From positions 1 to 64,000 of the forward strand of contig WFTQ01000076.1 of the NCBI GenBank assembly GCA_015485355.1: a DNA stretch of 64,000 bases. Direction: 5' to 3'. Positions 1-8,086 of the stretch are shown here, piece after piece. Both the position numbers and the translations under genes were made by a program. The notes under the pieces were generated by a model. That model ran no database searches. It worked only from the letters and a program-made list of their open reading frames with translations, and was not told where the DNA came from. The DNA is from a bacterium. Lineage in GTDB: Bacteria > Calditrichota > Calditrichia > RBG-13-44-9 > J042. How positions within the stretch are numbered: position 1 is the stretch's first letter; the number at the start of each line of letters is the position of its first letter.

Positions 1-721
1 CCGCAATCGCGGTGTAGCGTCCCGCCCAGAGCTTACTGCCGAACCCGCCCCCCATGTGTTCACAAATGACCCGCACCCGGGAAACGGGGATATTCAGCGC
101 TTTGGCGACCCCTTCGCGCACGCCGTGCACGGCCTGAGTGGAATCGTAAATGATCAATTGATCCCCCTCCCAGGTGACCACACTGCCATGGGGTTCCAGG
201 GGAACATGAACCTGTACCTGGGTTCGAAAAGTTCGTTCGATGATCACGTCCGCTTCGGCAAAGCCCTTTTCGATATCGCCTTCCTGCCGTTCCCGGGGCT
301 TGCGCACATTGGGGCGGTCTTGAAAGACCCGAGGCGCATCGGATTGCATGGCACTTTCCAGATCCGCAACAAAAGGCAAGGGCTCGTATTGCACCCGGAA
401 TAACCGCAGGGCGTCTTCCAGGACCTCTGGAGACGTGGCGGCCACCGCCGCCACTTCCTCTCCCGCATAGCGGATCCGACCGGTGGGATGCACATCGGTG
501 AGTATCGCCCGCACCTCAGGATGTTGCCGGACCCGGGAATCATCGATACGAACGATTCGTGCGGCGGGATAGGGCGAGCTCAATAGAGCACCGTACAGCA
601 TTCCGGGCAAGGAAACATCGTAAACAAACCTGGCCTTTCCCTGCACTTTTAAGGGAGCTTCAATCCGGGGATAATATGTGCTGAGTATTTTCATTTCTTT
701 CAAGGATTTCCACTTTGCCAT
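1..721 (-). CDS. Molybdenum hydroxylase large subunit (xanthine dehydrogenase family), N-terminal part
   Basis: The molybdopterin-binding catalytic subunit of a xanthine dehydrogenase/aldehyde oxidase family enzyme; only the first 240 residues lie in the window and the 3' part runs off its left edge. The visible part has the family's opening a/b hammerhead domain (APLKVQGKARFVYDV, PGMLYGALLSSPYP) and, near residue 230, a GGGFGSK motif of the cofactor domain. The ATG at 721 follows a strong GGAGGGAAG ribosome site inside the end of the upstream Fe-S subunit gene, two bases after its stop, so the two are one operon. No signal peptide is seen on this subunit, whereas its partner has a Tat signal. 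No FAD subunit gene is present upstream, as in isoquinoline-oxidoreductase-type two-subunit enzymes. The substrate cannot be told. Confidence 0.88.
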   Translation of the reverse strand, partial: MAKWKSLKEMKILSTYYPRIEAPLKVQGKARFVYDVSLPGMLYGALLSSPYPAARIVRIDDSRVRQHPEVRAILTDVHPTGRIRYAGEEVAAVAATSPEVLEDALRLFRVQYEPLPFVADLESAMQSDAPRVFQDRPNVRKPRERQEGDIEKGFAEADVIIERTFRTQVQVHVPLEPHGSVVTWEGDQLIIYDSTQAVHGVREGVAKALNIPVSRVRVICEHMGGGFGSKLWAGRYTAIA

Positions 722-723
722 GG

Positions 724-1353
724 CTACTTCCCTCCTTCCATCATGCGGGCCGCCTGCTGAACCGCTTCAAAAATTTTATTGTAGGCTCCACAACGGCATA
801 AATTCCCCGATAATCCTTCACGAATTACCTCCGGTGTTGGATGGGGATGCCTTTTGAGCAAGGCAGTGGTCGCCACAATAAAACCCGGGGTACAAAATCC
901 ACACATCAGTCCGTCCTTTTCGACAAAAGCCTGCTGGACGGCGTTTAGTGTGTTCCCCCGGCTTAACCCCTCCACCGTAATAATCTCTTTATCCCGAACA
1001 TCCACAGCCAGGATACTACAAGCTAACATGGCTTTATCGTCCACCAGTACCGTACAGGCACCACATTCACCCCGATTACAGGCGGGCTTGGCACCCGTCA
1101 ACCCCAATTGCTCCCTCAGGACTTCCAGCAGTGTGGTACGGGGTTCCACGGTAACTTGATGCGTTTTTCGGTTAACCTTCAGAGCCATTTTCACTTTTCC
1201 GGAAATCCTTTCGGCAGCCTCCCCGGCAAAAACGGCGGTTGCCGTTTCCGGTAGCAAACCGCCGCTCACAACGGCAGTACCAATGAGTGTGGTACCCATC
1301 CCTTTTAGAAAATCCCTGCGGGAGAGTCCAGACGATTTCTCTTTTCTGGGCAT
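724..1353 (-). CDS. Tat-exported (2Fe-2S)2 subunit of molybdenum hydroxylase
   Basis: Electron-transfer subunit, 209 residues, carrying two [2Fe-2S] clusters. The plant-ferredoxin cluster is ligated by Cys92, Cys97, Cys100 and Cys112 (CNRGECGAC...C); the second by the CGFC and CRC motifs around residues 151-154 and 186-188. Residues 11-17 are SRRDFLK, a twin-arginine signal, followed by a hydrophobic stretch to about residue 34. I chose the ATG at 1353 because it has a GGAGG site 8-9 bases upstream and places the Tat motif near the N terminus; a longer reading from 1452 lacks this. The large subunit gene follows after two bases. The complex probably acts in the periplasm, the large subunit being carried through Tat with this one (inference). 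Confidence 0.93.
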   Translation of the reverse strand: MPRKEKSSGLSRRDFLKGMGTTLIGTAVVSGGLLPETATAVFAGEAAERISGKVKMALKVNRKTHQVTVEPRTTLLEVLREQLGLTGAKPACNRGECGACTVLVDDKAMLACSILAVDVRDKEIITVEGLSRGNTLNAVQQAFVEKDGLMCGFCTPGFIVATTALLKRHPHPTPEVIREGLSGNLCRCGAYNKIFEAVQQAARMMEGGK

Positions 1354-1537
1354 GGATATCAGGCCTCCTCCATTTGTCCATCGTGTTCGGTGCTCATCAA
1401 AGATAAGCGAACCTCTCGTGGAATTCAAGAAAAAGAGTGCGAGCTTTTCCACAACAGCCCGGTTCGCTTAAACACCCTTGAATCCCAAAAAGGAAGCTTT
1501 AAAAAATTCCGCCAATACCTTGGCATCGGGGGAAAAC

Positions 1538-2002
1538 TCAGCGACTTGGTTGTTCCTGCGATGTAACGTTCTCTGAAGTTGTCGAGGGTGTATGATGTGT
1601 ACCGTACCAACGCTTGAAGCGTTCCAGTTCGTCGTGAATGGCCTTCACCACCAGGGCAAGCACGGTGGCATCATCCACAAACCCGATGCCCGTTAAAAAA
1701 TCGGGAACCAGGTCCAAGGGATTCAGGAAATACAGTAATGCGGCGGTTCCATAGACGATGGCCCGCCAGGGTACTTCCCGGTACCGGCGTTTTCGGAAGG
1801 CATCCAACATCCGAAGCAACCATTGCAAGTTGTCCCACATTTTATGCAATGCTTCCCGATGTCGCCGGGCCTTCCGGGCTGTTTCTCGGATTAAGTGTTC
1901 CAAGCGGGGCTCCTCCCCGGCAATAATTTCGGCACGTTGCTTCATCTGTTCCAGGGCATGGATAAGATTCCCGATTTTCATATGGATTTTCGCGTTATCC
2001 AC
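1538..2002 (-). CDS. DUF1232 (YkvA-like) membrane protein
   Basis: A 154-residue protein of the DUF1232/YkvA family, function unknown. Residues about 90-125 hold the family signature: basic residues, then VPWRAIVYGTAALLYFLNP and the acidic turn LVPDFLTGIGFVDDA, a short hydrophobic hairpin ending in conserved Asp residues. The N-terminal 70 residues are rich in Arg, Lys and Glu and are probably helical. The start is uncertain: the GTG at 2002 and the in-frame ATG at 1981 both lack a clear ribosome site. It is divergent from the metalloprotease-like gene at 2059, with 56 bases between them. Confidence 0.8.
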   Translation of the reverse strand: MDNAKIHMKIGNLIHALEQMKQRAEIIAGEEPRLEHLIRETARKARRHREALHKMWDNLQWLLRMLDAFRKRRYREVPWRAIVYGTAALLYFLNPLDLVPDFLTGIGFVDDATVLALVVKAIHDELERFKRWYGTHHTPSTTSENVTSQEQPSR

Positions 2003-2058
2003 TCTTAAAATAATGGCTGAAATAAGATAAGGGTAGTCAATAGCAAACGCAATTTCCG

Positions 2059-2730
2059 ATGGAAAGAATCATTAAATTTTTCCTGTTCCCGGCCGCCTTG
2101 GTGGGTACCAGCGGATTTGCAGTGGCCCTGTGGCAAAGTATTCCTTCGGCATTGACCCAATGGCAATCCCATTGGCCCTTTCTAGCCGGGATGATTCTCT
2201 ACCTGTTGTTATGGCGATTATATTTTTCTCGGCGAGCTCCCTTCTGGTCGATTGTTGAACACGAACTAACCCACGCGGTGTTTGCCTTGTTATGCTTTAA
2301 ACGGGTTCGCGCCTTGAACGCTTATCGGAAACGCGGAGGCCGTGTGGTTGTGGAAGGCGGTAATTTTGTGATAGCCCTGGCACCCTATGTCTTTCCGTTA
2401 CCTATTCTGTTCTTGATCCTGGCCAAATGGATGATCGTTCCCCAATATAATGCTCTGTTAAACTTTTTTCTGGGTTTCTTTCTCATGTTTCACCTGATTC
2501 CCCTTTTCTACGAATATCACCCTTCTCAACCCGATATCCGTGGGACGGGGATACTGTTTTCAACAATCATTATACTGTTCGGCAATTTGTTTTTCATCGG
2601 TCTTACCCTGGCTGCCCTGGAACCCGGTGCGGTACACATCCCTCGCTATTTAAAAACCGGGTGGGAAGTCTCTCTTCACAATGCCCATTGGCTAAGCCAA
2701 TGGATCTGGCAACAATTAATGACCCGGTAG
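2059..2730 (+). CDS. Multi-spanning membrane protein with HELTH motif (M50-like)
   Basis: A 223-residue integral membrane protein with about five or six hydrophobic segments. After the second segment comes EHELTHAVF (HELTH at residues 68-72), which fits the HExxH zinc site of membrane metalloproteases, and later GGNFVIALAPYVFPLP, which resembles the re-entrant part of M50B-type proteins. A zinc-dependent protease role is therefore likely but not shown. The third metal ligand could be His or Glu in the C-terminal half (FHLIPLFYEYHP) and cannot be fixed by eye. The ATG at 2059 has no good ribosome site. The gene stands alone on the plus strand, 195 bases before queE. Confidence 0.7.
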   Translation: MERIIKFFLFPAALVGTSGFAVALWQSIPSALTQWQSHWPFLAGMILYLLLWRLYFSRRAPFWSIVEHELTHAVFALLCFKRVRALNAYRKRGGRVVVEGGNFVIALAPYVFPLPILFLILAKWMIVPQYNALLNFFLGFFLMFHLIPLFYEYHPSQPDIRGTGILFSTIIILFGNLFFIGLTLAALEPGAVHIPRYLKTGWEVSLHNAHWLSQWIWQQLMTR

Positions 2731-2925
2731 CGCAGAAAGGCCCGCTTCTTTTCCCGGTTGCTTTCACCCTGCGAAAAAAGTATAATTGGAAGAAATTTGT
2801 AGTGGCAATAAAGTGCGGAAGGAGGCAAACAACGGCCAAGAACAGGCACAAGCCGGATTTTCGTTTCCGTTTTTTGGGAAGCGTTCAGATAGTTCAAATA
2901 ACTGGTTTATCGTAGGGATCGATCC

Positions 2926-3633
2926 ATGAAAGCGGGAACCGCCGCCACAGGTATTAAACCCCGGGTGGATGCTCAAACCCTGATGATCAATGAAATTTTC
3001 TACAGCATTCAGGGAGAATCCACGCATGCCGGGAAACCATGCGTGTTTGTCCGGTTAACTTACTGCAACTTGCGCTGTGTGTATTGCGACACGGCCTATG
3101 CTTTTTACGAGGGTTCCCCCATGGCATTGTGCGATGTCCTGAAAAAGGTGGCATCCTATCACTGTTCTCTGGTGGAAATTACCGGTGGGGAACCGCTCTT
3201 ACAACCGGCTGTGTTGTCCTTAATGAAGCAACTATGCGATCAGGGATATCAGGTATTGTTAGAAACCAGTGGAAGCCGTTCCGTGAGGCGGGTAGATCCG
3301 CGCGTGATTAAAATTATGGATATTAAATGCCCTTCCAGTGCAATGGCTCATAAGAACTTTCCGGGCAATCTGGATTATCTGTTACCTCATGACGAGGTGA
3401 AGTTTGTACTGGGGGACCGTCGGGATTACGAATGGGCAAAGGCATTCATTCGAACCCATGGGCTTCATCAAAAAGTACATGCCATTCTGTTTTCGCCGGT
3501 ATTCGAATGGCTTGCGCCGGCGACCCTTGCCAACTGGATGCTGGAGGATCATTTACAGAAACAATTCCCTAATGTTCGGTTGCAGTTGCAGTTACATAAA
3601 TACATATGGAGTCCGGATCAACGGGGCGTTTAA
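2926..3633 (+). CDS. queE: 7-carboxy-7-deazaguanine synthase QueE
   Basis: A radical SAM enzyme that contracts 6-carboxytetrahydropterin to 7-carboxy-7-deazaguanine in preQ0/queuosine synthesis. It has the family opening MINEIFYSIQGES (residues 20-32), the cluster motif CNLRCVYC (CX3CX2C) followed by DTAYAF, and the radical SAM glycine motif EITGGEPLLQ. At 235 residues it is of usual size for the shorter QueE forms. Translation may begin at residue 1 or at the internal Met20. It heads a plus-strand run queE-queD-queC with gaps of 17 and 25 bases, so the three are probably one operon. Confidence 0.94.
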   Translation: MKAGTAATGIKPRVDAQTLMINEIFYSIQGESTHAGKPCVFVRLTYCNLRCVYCDTAYAFYEGSPMALCDVLKKVASYHCSLVEITGGEPLLQPAVLSLMKQLCDQGYQVLLETSGSRSVRRVDPRVIKIMDIKCPSSAMAHKNFPGNLDYLLPHDEVKFVLGDRRDYEWAKAFIRTHGLHQKVHAILFSPVFEWLAPATLANWMLEDHLQKQFPNVRLQLQLHKYIWSPDQRGV

Positions 3634-3650
3634 GAAAAAGGAGCAGAGCT

Positions 3651-4127
3651 ATGCAGCGGAAGCTGACCAGAGTTGCGCAAACTTTCCGATGGGAAATGGG
3701 ACATCGAATTCCCTACCATCGGAGCGGGTGTCAGAATTTTCATGGTCATTCTTACCGGATGATTGTGGAAGTAGAGGGAGAGGTACGAACCACCGGTATG
3801 GTCATCGATTTTTTCGACTTGCGGGACTTGATCCATCCGATAGTGGCGGAGCTGGATCATGCTTTTATGTGCTCCAACGATGACGAACTGGCACGGGATT
3901 TTCTACAGACCTCGGGTCTAAAAGTATGCTTTGTGGATTTCCATTCCACCGTGGAAAATATCGCCCATTACCTTTTGCAGAGGATACGTCCCCTGTTGAA
4001 CCCTTACCCTAATTTGCATCGGTTGCGCATCCGGATTTACGAAACGCCGGAAGAGTTTGCCGAGGTGGTGGCACCATTAACAGCGAATAGACCGGAATCG
4101 GAACCCAATTCTGATAAAGTCCATTAA
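3651..4127 (+). CDS. queD: 6-carboxytetrahydropterin synthase QueD
   Basis: Converts 7,8-dihydroneopterin triphosphate to 6-carboxy-tetrahydropterin, the step before QueE. Zinc ligands are His18, His31 and His33, the last two in the motif CQNFHGHSY, where Cys27 is the catalytic cysteine. A second active-site patch is ELDHAFM, and STVENIA and ETPEEFAEV close the fold. The start is the ATG at 3651, preceded by AAAGGAG; a reading from 3606 would overlap queE. At 158 residues it is longer than the usual 120, the extra length lying in the middle and in a polar tail. Confidence 0.94.
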   Translation: MQRKLTRVAQTFRWEMGHRIPYHRSGCQNFHGHSYRMIVEVEGEVRTTGMVIDFFDLRDLIHPIVAELDHAFMCSNDDELARDFLQTSGLKVCFVDFHSTVENIAHYLLQRIRPLLNPYPNLHRLRIRIYETPEEFAEVVAPLTANRPESEPNSDKVH

Positions 4128-4152
4128 TGTTGAACCAAATGAAGAAGGGGTT

Positions 4153-4860
4153 ATGAAGCACAACCGATCTCGTGCCCTGGCGGTGGTGCTGGTTAGTGGA
4201 GGATTGGACAGTTGCGTAACGGCGGCCATCGCGGCCCAGGAGTACGAGCTGGCCATGTTGCACGTCAATTACGGCCAGCGTACCGAAGCCCGGGAGCTAA
4301 AGGCGTTTCAGGATATTTGTGCCTTTTATGGGGTCCCTGCCTCCCGTCGACTGGTGAGCTCAATCGCTCATTTGAAGCAGATCGGGGGGTCTTCTTTAAC
4401 CGACCAACGGATACCGGTTTCCCGGGCTGATCTGCAATCGAAGGAGATCCCCACTTCTTACGTTCCGTTTCGCAATGCGCATTTATTGTCCATCGCTGTA
4501 AGCTGGGGCGAAGTGCTGGGCGCCCGCGCCATTTTCATCGGTGCGGTAGAAGAGGATTCATCCGGATATCCGGATTGCCGATTGTCCTTTTTCCAGGCCT
4601 TTAATCGCGTCATTCAACTGGGCACCCGTCCCGATACCCGATTAACCATCCAGGCACCCCTTATTCACCTGAAAAAGTTTGAAATTGTTCAAAAGGGAGT
4701 GGAATTGAAAGCCCCTTTGCATCTGACCTGGTCCTGTTACCAACGGGAAGACATCGCCTGTGGAATATGCGACAGTTGTGCGCTGCGGTTACGGGCCTTC
4801 CAGAAACTGGGACTGGAAGATCCCATCCCCTATCGGGAAAGACCCCGGTATTCCTATTGA
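4153..4860 (+). CDS. queC: 7-cyano-7-deazaguanine synthase QueC
   Basis: ATP-dependent conversion of 7-carboxy-7-deazaguanine to preQ0. The PP-loop motif SGGLDS is at residues 15-20 and the zinc site is formed by Cys195, Cys203, Cys206 and Cys209 (C-X7-CGICDSC). [13 protein letters not shown] and [13 protein letters not shown] are typical of the family. The start follows GAAGGGG by a few bases. It is the last gene of the que run and overlaps tail to tail by seven bases with the phosphatase gene on the other strand; no terminator was seen there. Confidence 0.95.
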   Translation: MKHNRSRALAVVLVSGGLDSCVTAAIAAQEYELAMLHVNYGQRTEARELKAFQDICAFYGVPASRRLVSSIAHLKQIGGSSLTDQRIPVSRADLQSKEIPTSYVPFRNAHLLSIAVSWGEVLGARAIFIGAVEEDSSGYPDCRLSFFQAFNRVIQLGTRPDTRLTIQAPLIHLKKFEIVQKGVELKAPLHLTWSCYQREDIACGICDSCALRLRAFQKLGLEDPIPYRERPRYSY

Positions 4861-5363
4861 TTCGAAGAAGGATTCACGTATTGGGCCTTTTTAAGCGCCC
4901 GCCTCTTCAATTCCGTCCAGATCCGTTCAATTTCCCGGAGAATTTCTCCAAAGGTCTTTCGATAAGCCTGTAAATTCCTGCCATACGGATCGTCGATGGA
5001 CAAGGAACGGTGGTTCTCTTTGGCGGCAAATTCTCTCAGGGTAAATATCTTATTACGAAAATGGGGATATATGGTCAACAAGTCCAATTTATGCTGTTCG
5101 GCCAGGCACAAAATAATATCCGCCTTTTTCACCATGGCGTGGTCAATGGGTCTCGCTCGATGAGCGGAGACCTCCAGACCATGCTCCAGGCACACCCGAC
5201 GGGTATTCTCCGAAACGGGATTGCCTTCCATGGCCCAGGTGCCGGCCGACTCCACACTCATCACATTTTCCAGGCGCTCTCTATCGATCAATTGTCGCAA
5301 CAGGGCCTCGGCCATGGGAGTGCGACAGATATTCCCGGTGCATACCAACAACACTCTATACAT
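4854..5363 (-). CDS. Low-molecular-weight protein tyrosine phosphatase
   Basis: A 169-residue LMW-PTP of the YwlE/Wzb type. The P-loop is [13 protein letters not shown] with nucleophile Cys8 and Arg14, and the general-acid loop is IDDPYGR near residue 125. I take the ATG at 5363 because AAGGGG lies about 11 bases upstream; an in-frame TTG at 5384 is less likely. It is the last gene of the minus-strand group with the Sua5/YrdC gene. That Sua5-LMWPTP neighbourhood recurs in bacteria (ywlC-ywlE in Bacillus). It could dephosphorylate arginine or tyrosine residues, and the exopolysaccharide tyrosine kinase at 62617 is one conceivable target (inference). Confidence 0.92.
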   Translation of the reverse strand: MYRVLLVCTGNICRTPMAEALLRQLIDRERLENVMSVESAGTWAMEGNPVSENTRRVCLEHGLEVSAHRARPIDHAMVKKADIILCLAEQHKLDLLTIYPHFRNKIFTLREFAAKENHRSLSIDDPYGRNLQAYRKTFGEILREIERIWTELKRRALKKAQYVNPSSNQ

Positions 5364-5421
5364 AGATCGTTTGACCCCTTCCAATTTTGGTGTAAGACAC
5401 TGCTATATTCGACCGGCTAAT

Positions 5422-6072
5422 TTAGTTTTCAAGTGTTTCGAAAAAAATGCTTTTAATTTTTCCAAAATCGATGGCCCCGGAACGGATACATTTGATGTCC
5501 CGTTGAGGCCAGGAGATTTGCACAATGGTCGAAGGAACTTTAAAGCGGGTCTCTCCCCCATCCAGAAATACATCCACCCCATCGCGGATAAGGGGATCCA
5601 GATCCTCAGGGCTTGAAGGGGCCGGCCGGCCCGACCGGTTGGCACTGGTAGTGATCATCGGTTTTCGGACCCCCTCCACCAGTGCCCGACTCAAGGGATG
5701 GTCCGGTAAGCGAAATCCCAGATATTCAAATTGATTCCAGTATGCGATGTCCAGAGACCGAATTCTGGGAAGCAGAATGGTTAACGGAGCGGGAAACACT
5801 CTCCGCAAAAACGCCAGTAAAACCGCATCCCTGATGCCGGTCAACCTTTCGATCCAGTGAAGATCGTTTATCATTATCGAAAAAGGCTGGTATGCCTGCC
5901 GCCCTTTCAATCGCCTTACTTTTTGCAGGGCAGGCTCGTTGTCATACACCACTGCCAGACCATAAACGGTTTCTGTGGGATGCAAGACGACCCCTCCCTT
6001 TCGCAGGACCTGTGCGGCGACATCGACGACCTCCTGGTTCGGCTGAAACGGATCGATGATGTATCTCCTCAT
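5422..6072 (-). CDS. tsaC: Threonylcarbamoyl-AMP synthase (Sua5/YciO/YrdC family)
   Basis: Makes threonylcarbamoyl-AMP for the t6A modification of ANN-decoding tRNAs. It carries the family's PTETVYGL motif, the KxR of RLKGR and the SxN of TTSANRSG, with the double-stranded-RNA-binding-like fold filling its 216 residues. This is the short form without the C-terminal Sua5 domain. Its ATG overlaps the stop of the upstream heptosyltransferase gene by four bases (ATGA), so the two are translationally coupled. YciO-type proteins look alike, so the exact subfamily is less certain than the fold. Confidence 0.88.
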   Translation of the reverse strand: MRRYIIDPFQPNQEVVDVAAQVLRKGGVVLHPTETVYGLAVVYDNEPALQKVRRLKGRQAYQPFSIMINDLHWIERLTGIRDAVLLAFLRRVFPAPLTILLPRIRSLDIAYWNQFEYLGFRLPDHPLSRALVEGVRKPMITTSANRSGRPAPSSPEDLDPLIRDGVDVFLDGGETRFKVPSTIVQISWPQRDIKCIRSGAIDFGKIKSIFFETLEN

Positions 6073-7166
6073 GGCTGCTCCCTATGGGATGGAATGACAC
6101 CGAGTTCTTTTAATTTGGTTAAGACGGACATGAAAACGCGTTCAGGTTTTAATTCAAGCATACACTCGTGAGTACCGACGGGACAACGATGCCCACCGTG
6201 AATACCACAGGGTCGACAATCCAGTTCCTTTCGCTCTATCACCTGATCGTGTGGCCCCCAGGGGTAAAACCCGAAAGCCGGCACCGTTGGACCGAAAATA
6301 GCAACGACCGGGATGCGTACGGCCACCCCCAGGTGAAGGGGGGCGCTATCATTGGTAACCAGCATTTTCGATTGTTGGATCAGCAATGCGGATTGCCGCA
6401 GGCTCATTTGTCCCACCGCATTTCGGACGGCCGGGCCCGCCCGGTGTTGAATCCGATCGGCAAGGTCTTGATCCAGGGGACCTCCGACCAGAATACTGAC
6501 GATCCCATGCGCGTAAAGCCGTTGGGCCAGTGCGCTGTAATAGGCTGCAGGCCATCGCTTGGTGGCCCACACCGATCCAGGAGCCAGGGTCACAAACGGC
6601 TGCTCCCCCCCAATCCCCTGTCTGCGGAGCCAGTCGGAGACCGTTGCATGATCCCGCGGGGTAAAAAACAGTTCCGGATAAGGTTTTCCCTCGGGTGCCC
6701 CTCCCAGGGGATTCAGGAGCTGCAGGTTGCGTTCGACCTCGTGCATTCCTTTATGGTATGGCACTAAGTGGGAAAATAAATATTTTCCAGCGCTATTGTG
6801 GAAACCGATTCGAATTCGTATCCCCGCGGCGGTGACCAGTAGAGCGCTCCGCAACGATCGGTGAGGAACGAAGGCAAGATCATATTTCCCATGACGCAAA
6901 CGCCGGATCAACCGGATCAGGGGAACGATTCCCTTCTCCTTTCCGTGTTTATCGTACAACCACAACTGCTGGATATAGGGCAGAGTCTCTGCTATATTTT
7001 TGGAGGCGGGGATGGTCAGAAAGTCCAGCCGGGCATGGGGAAAGCGCTCCCGAATAGCTTTTATTAATGGAAGGGTCAAAATGACATCCCCCAAGAACGC
7101 CGTTTGAACGACCAGAATGGCGGTGGGGACGTAAGGGTCGGGAAAACGAATCTGTGTTTTACGCAT
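6069..7166 (-). CDS. ADP-heptose:LPS heptosyltransferase family protein (GT9)
   Basis: A 365-residue glycosyltransferase family 9 protein, probably adding heptose to lipopolysaccharide core at the inner face of the inner membrane. The N-terminal Rossmann domain starts ILVVQTAFLGDVILTLP (acceptor side). The C-terminal domain has LAPGSVWATKRWP and TNDSAPLHLGVAVRIPVVAIFGPT, the ADP-sugar binding region of WaaF/WaaC proteins. A Cys-rich segment near residue 320 (CRPCGIHGGHRCPVGTHEC) is common in WaaF-like proteins. It overlaps the response regulator upstream by eight bases and tsaC downstream by four, so the three are co-translated. Whether the sugar is heptose cannot be shown here. Confidence 0.88.
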   Translation of the reverse strand: MRKTQIRFPDPYVPTAILVVQTAFLGDVILTLPLIKAIRERFPHARLDFLTIPASKNIAETLPYIQQLWLYDKHGKEKGIVPLIRLIRRLRHGKYDLAFVPHRSLRSALLVTAAGIRIRIGFHNSAGKYLFSHLVPYHKGMHEVERNLQLLNPLGGAPEGKPYPELFFTPRDHATVSDWLRRQGIGGEQPFVTLAPGSVWATKRWPAAYYSALAQRLYAHGIVSILVGGPLDQDLADRIQHRAGPAVRNAVGQMSLRQSALLIQQSKMLVTNDSAPLHLGVAVRIPVVAIFGPTVPAFGFYPWGPHDQVIERKELDCRPCGIHGGHRCPVGTHECMLELKPERVFMSVLTKLKELGVIPSHREQP

Positions 7167-7548
7167 GCTGAATCAAGCGGTCAATGGTTCGAACCAATTC
7201 CGTTAAGTCGAACGGTTTGATCAGATACGCCGATACCCCCAGACGTTCCAAACGATTTCTCTGGGCCTGGTCTTCTGAGCCCGTTGTGATAATGATGGGA
7301 ATCTCCGGCAGGACTTTTAAAAATTCCATCGCCACCTCCTCCCCGTCTTTGTCGGGTAGGGACAGGTCCAGGATAACGACCGCTATTTCGAAGATATACC
7401 GGGAGAACACCTCGATTGCCTGAGCGGCTGTGACTGCGGTCAAAACCTGAAAGCCGCTACTCGACAACAGCTTGTGGATCATCCACATGAGGTCGAAGTC
7501 GTCTTCGACGATGAGAATAATGTTTTGATTATCTTCTTGTTTCTTCAT
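7159..7548 (-). CDS. Single-domain response regulator (CheY-like receiver)
   Basis: A 129-residue stand-alone receiver domain. The acidic pocket is Asp16/Asp17, the phosphorylation site Asp61 (ILDLSLPDKDG), the switch Thr88 or Thr89 (IITTGSE), and the conserved Lys111 precedes Pro112 (LIKPFD). There is no output domain, so it must act by protein contact or as a phosphorelay step. No histidine kinase is encoded nearby. Its end overlaps the start of the heptosyltransferase gene by eight bases, which ties it to envelope genes and not to a chemotaxis locus. Confidence 0.93.
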   Translation of the reverse strand: MKKQEDNQNIILIVEDDFDLMWMIHKLLSSSGFQVLTAVTAAQAIEVFSRYIFEIAVVILDLSLPDKDGEEVAMEFLKVLPEIPIIITTGSEDQAQRNRLERLGVSAYLIKPFDLTELVRTIDRLIQHA

Positions 7549-7720
7549 GGGTTAGAATAACACCCCATTTGCTCCGCTTCCTCAACATCTTCCCGAACAG
7601 CCGTTCCCTCAAAACCAGGTGGGTTGAAAATACCCTCAAATTTTTTGCCTCTCTGTAACCTGAATCAAATCAAAATGGTTTTCCCCCACTTATCATTCAA
7701 GAAAAAACAGGGGGAAGGGT

Positions 7721-7933
7721 ATGAAAAGTTTATTAGAAATCCGCAAGGCGTACGAAGAAAATTATCGCCAGATGCTGGAAGTCATCCGTCAAATGGGTGG
7801 CGACGATAAGATTAAATTGCATCGCAAACGCAATACCTCCCTTTATCGAAAACTCCGCCAGCTTCAAAAACGGGAACACTATCTGGACCAACTGGAAAAC
7901 CGATTGTTTATGGAAAAACAGTACCTGCATTGA
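7721..7933 (+). CDS. Small hypothetical basic coiled-coil protein
   Basis: A 70-residue protein that I do not recognise. It is about a third charged, with many Lys, Arg and Glu and a heptad-like spacing of Leu (LYRKLRQLQKREHYLDQLENRL), so a helical or coiled-coil protein is likely. Support for a real gene is a good ribosome site (GGGGGAAGGG) just before the ATG and a strong rho-independent terminator 50 bases after the stop. It lies alone on the plus strand between two minus-strand operons. Confidence 0.6.
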   Translation: MKSLLEIRKAYEENYRQMLEVIRQMGGDDKIKLHRKRNTSLYRKLRQLQKREHYLDQLENRLFMEKQYLH

Positions 7934-7983
7934 ATACACATTTTTGCATTCGAGCCCCACGCCGGCCTGCTCACAGGCCCTCC

Positions 7984-8040
7984 CCCACTCTCTTGACCCG
8001 GTCGCCCCGTGGACGCTCAGGAGAGTGGGTTTTATTTTTC
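7984..8040 (+). terminator. Rho-independent terminator after the 70-residue gene
   Basis: The arms CCCACTCTC (7984-7992) and GAGAGTGGG (8021-8029) form a perfect 9-bp stem, closed by a 28-base loop and followed by TTTTATTTTT. It would stop plus-strand transcription of the gene at 7721-7933. There is no T-run on the other strand. Confidence 0.85.
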
Positions 8041-8086
8041 CATCGCATAACAACCCCGCCTATGCCAGATTCCAGGCGTCTTTGGC

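Noticed and set aside
2731-2925. Possible preQ1 riboswitch before queE
   Set aside because: I could not find the preQ1-I hairpin with the A-rich tail, nor the type II pattern, in this 195-base leader.
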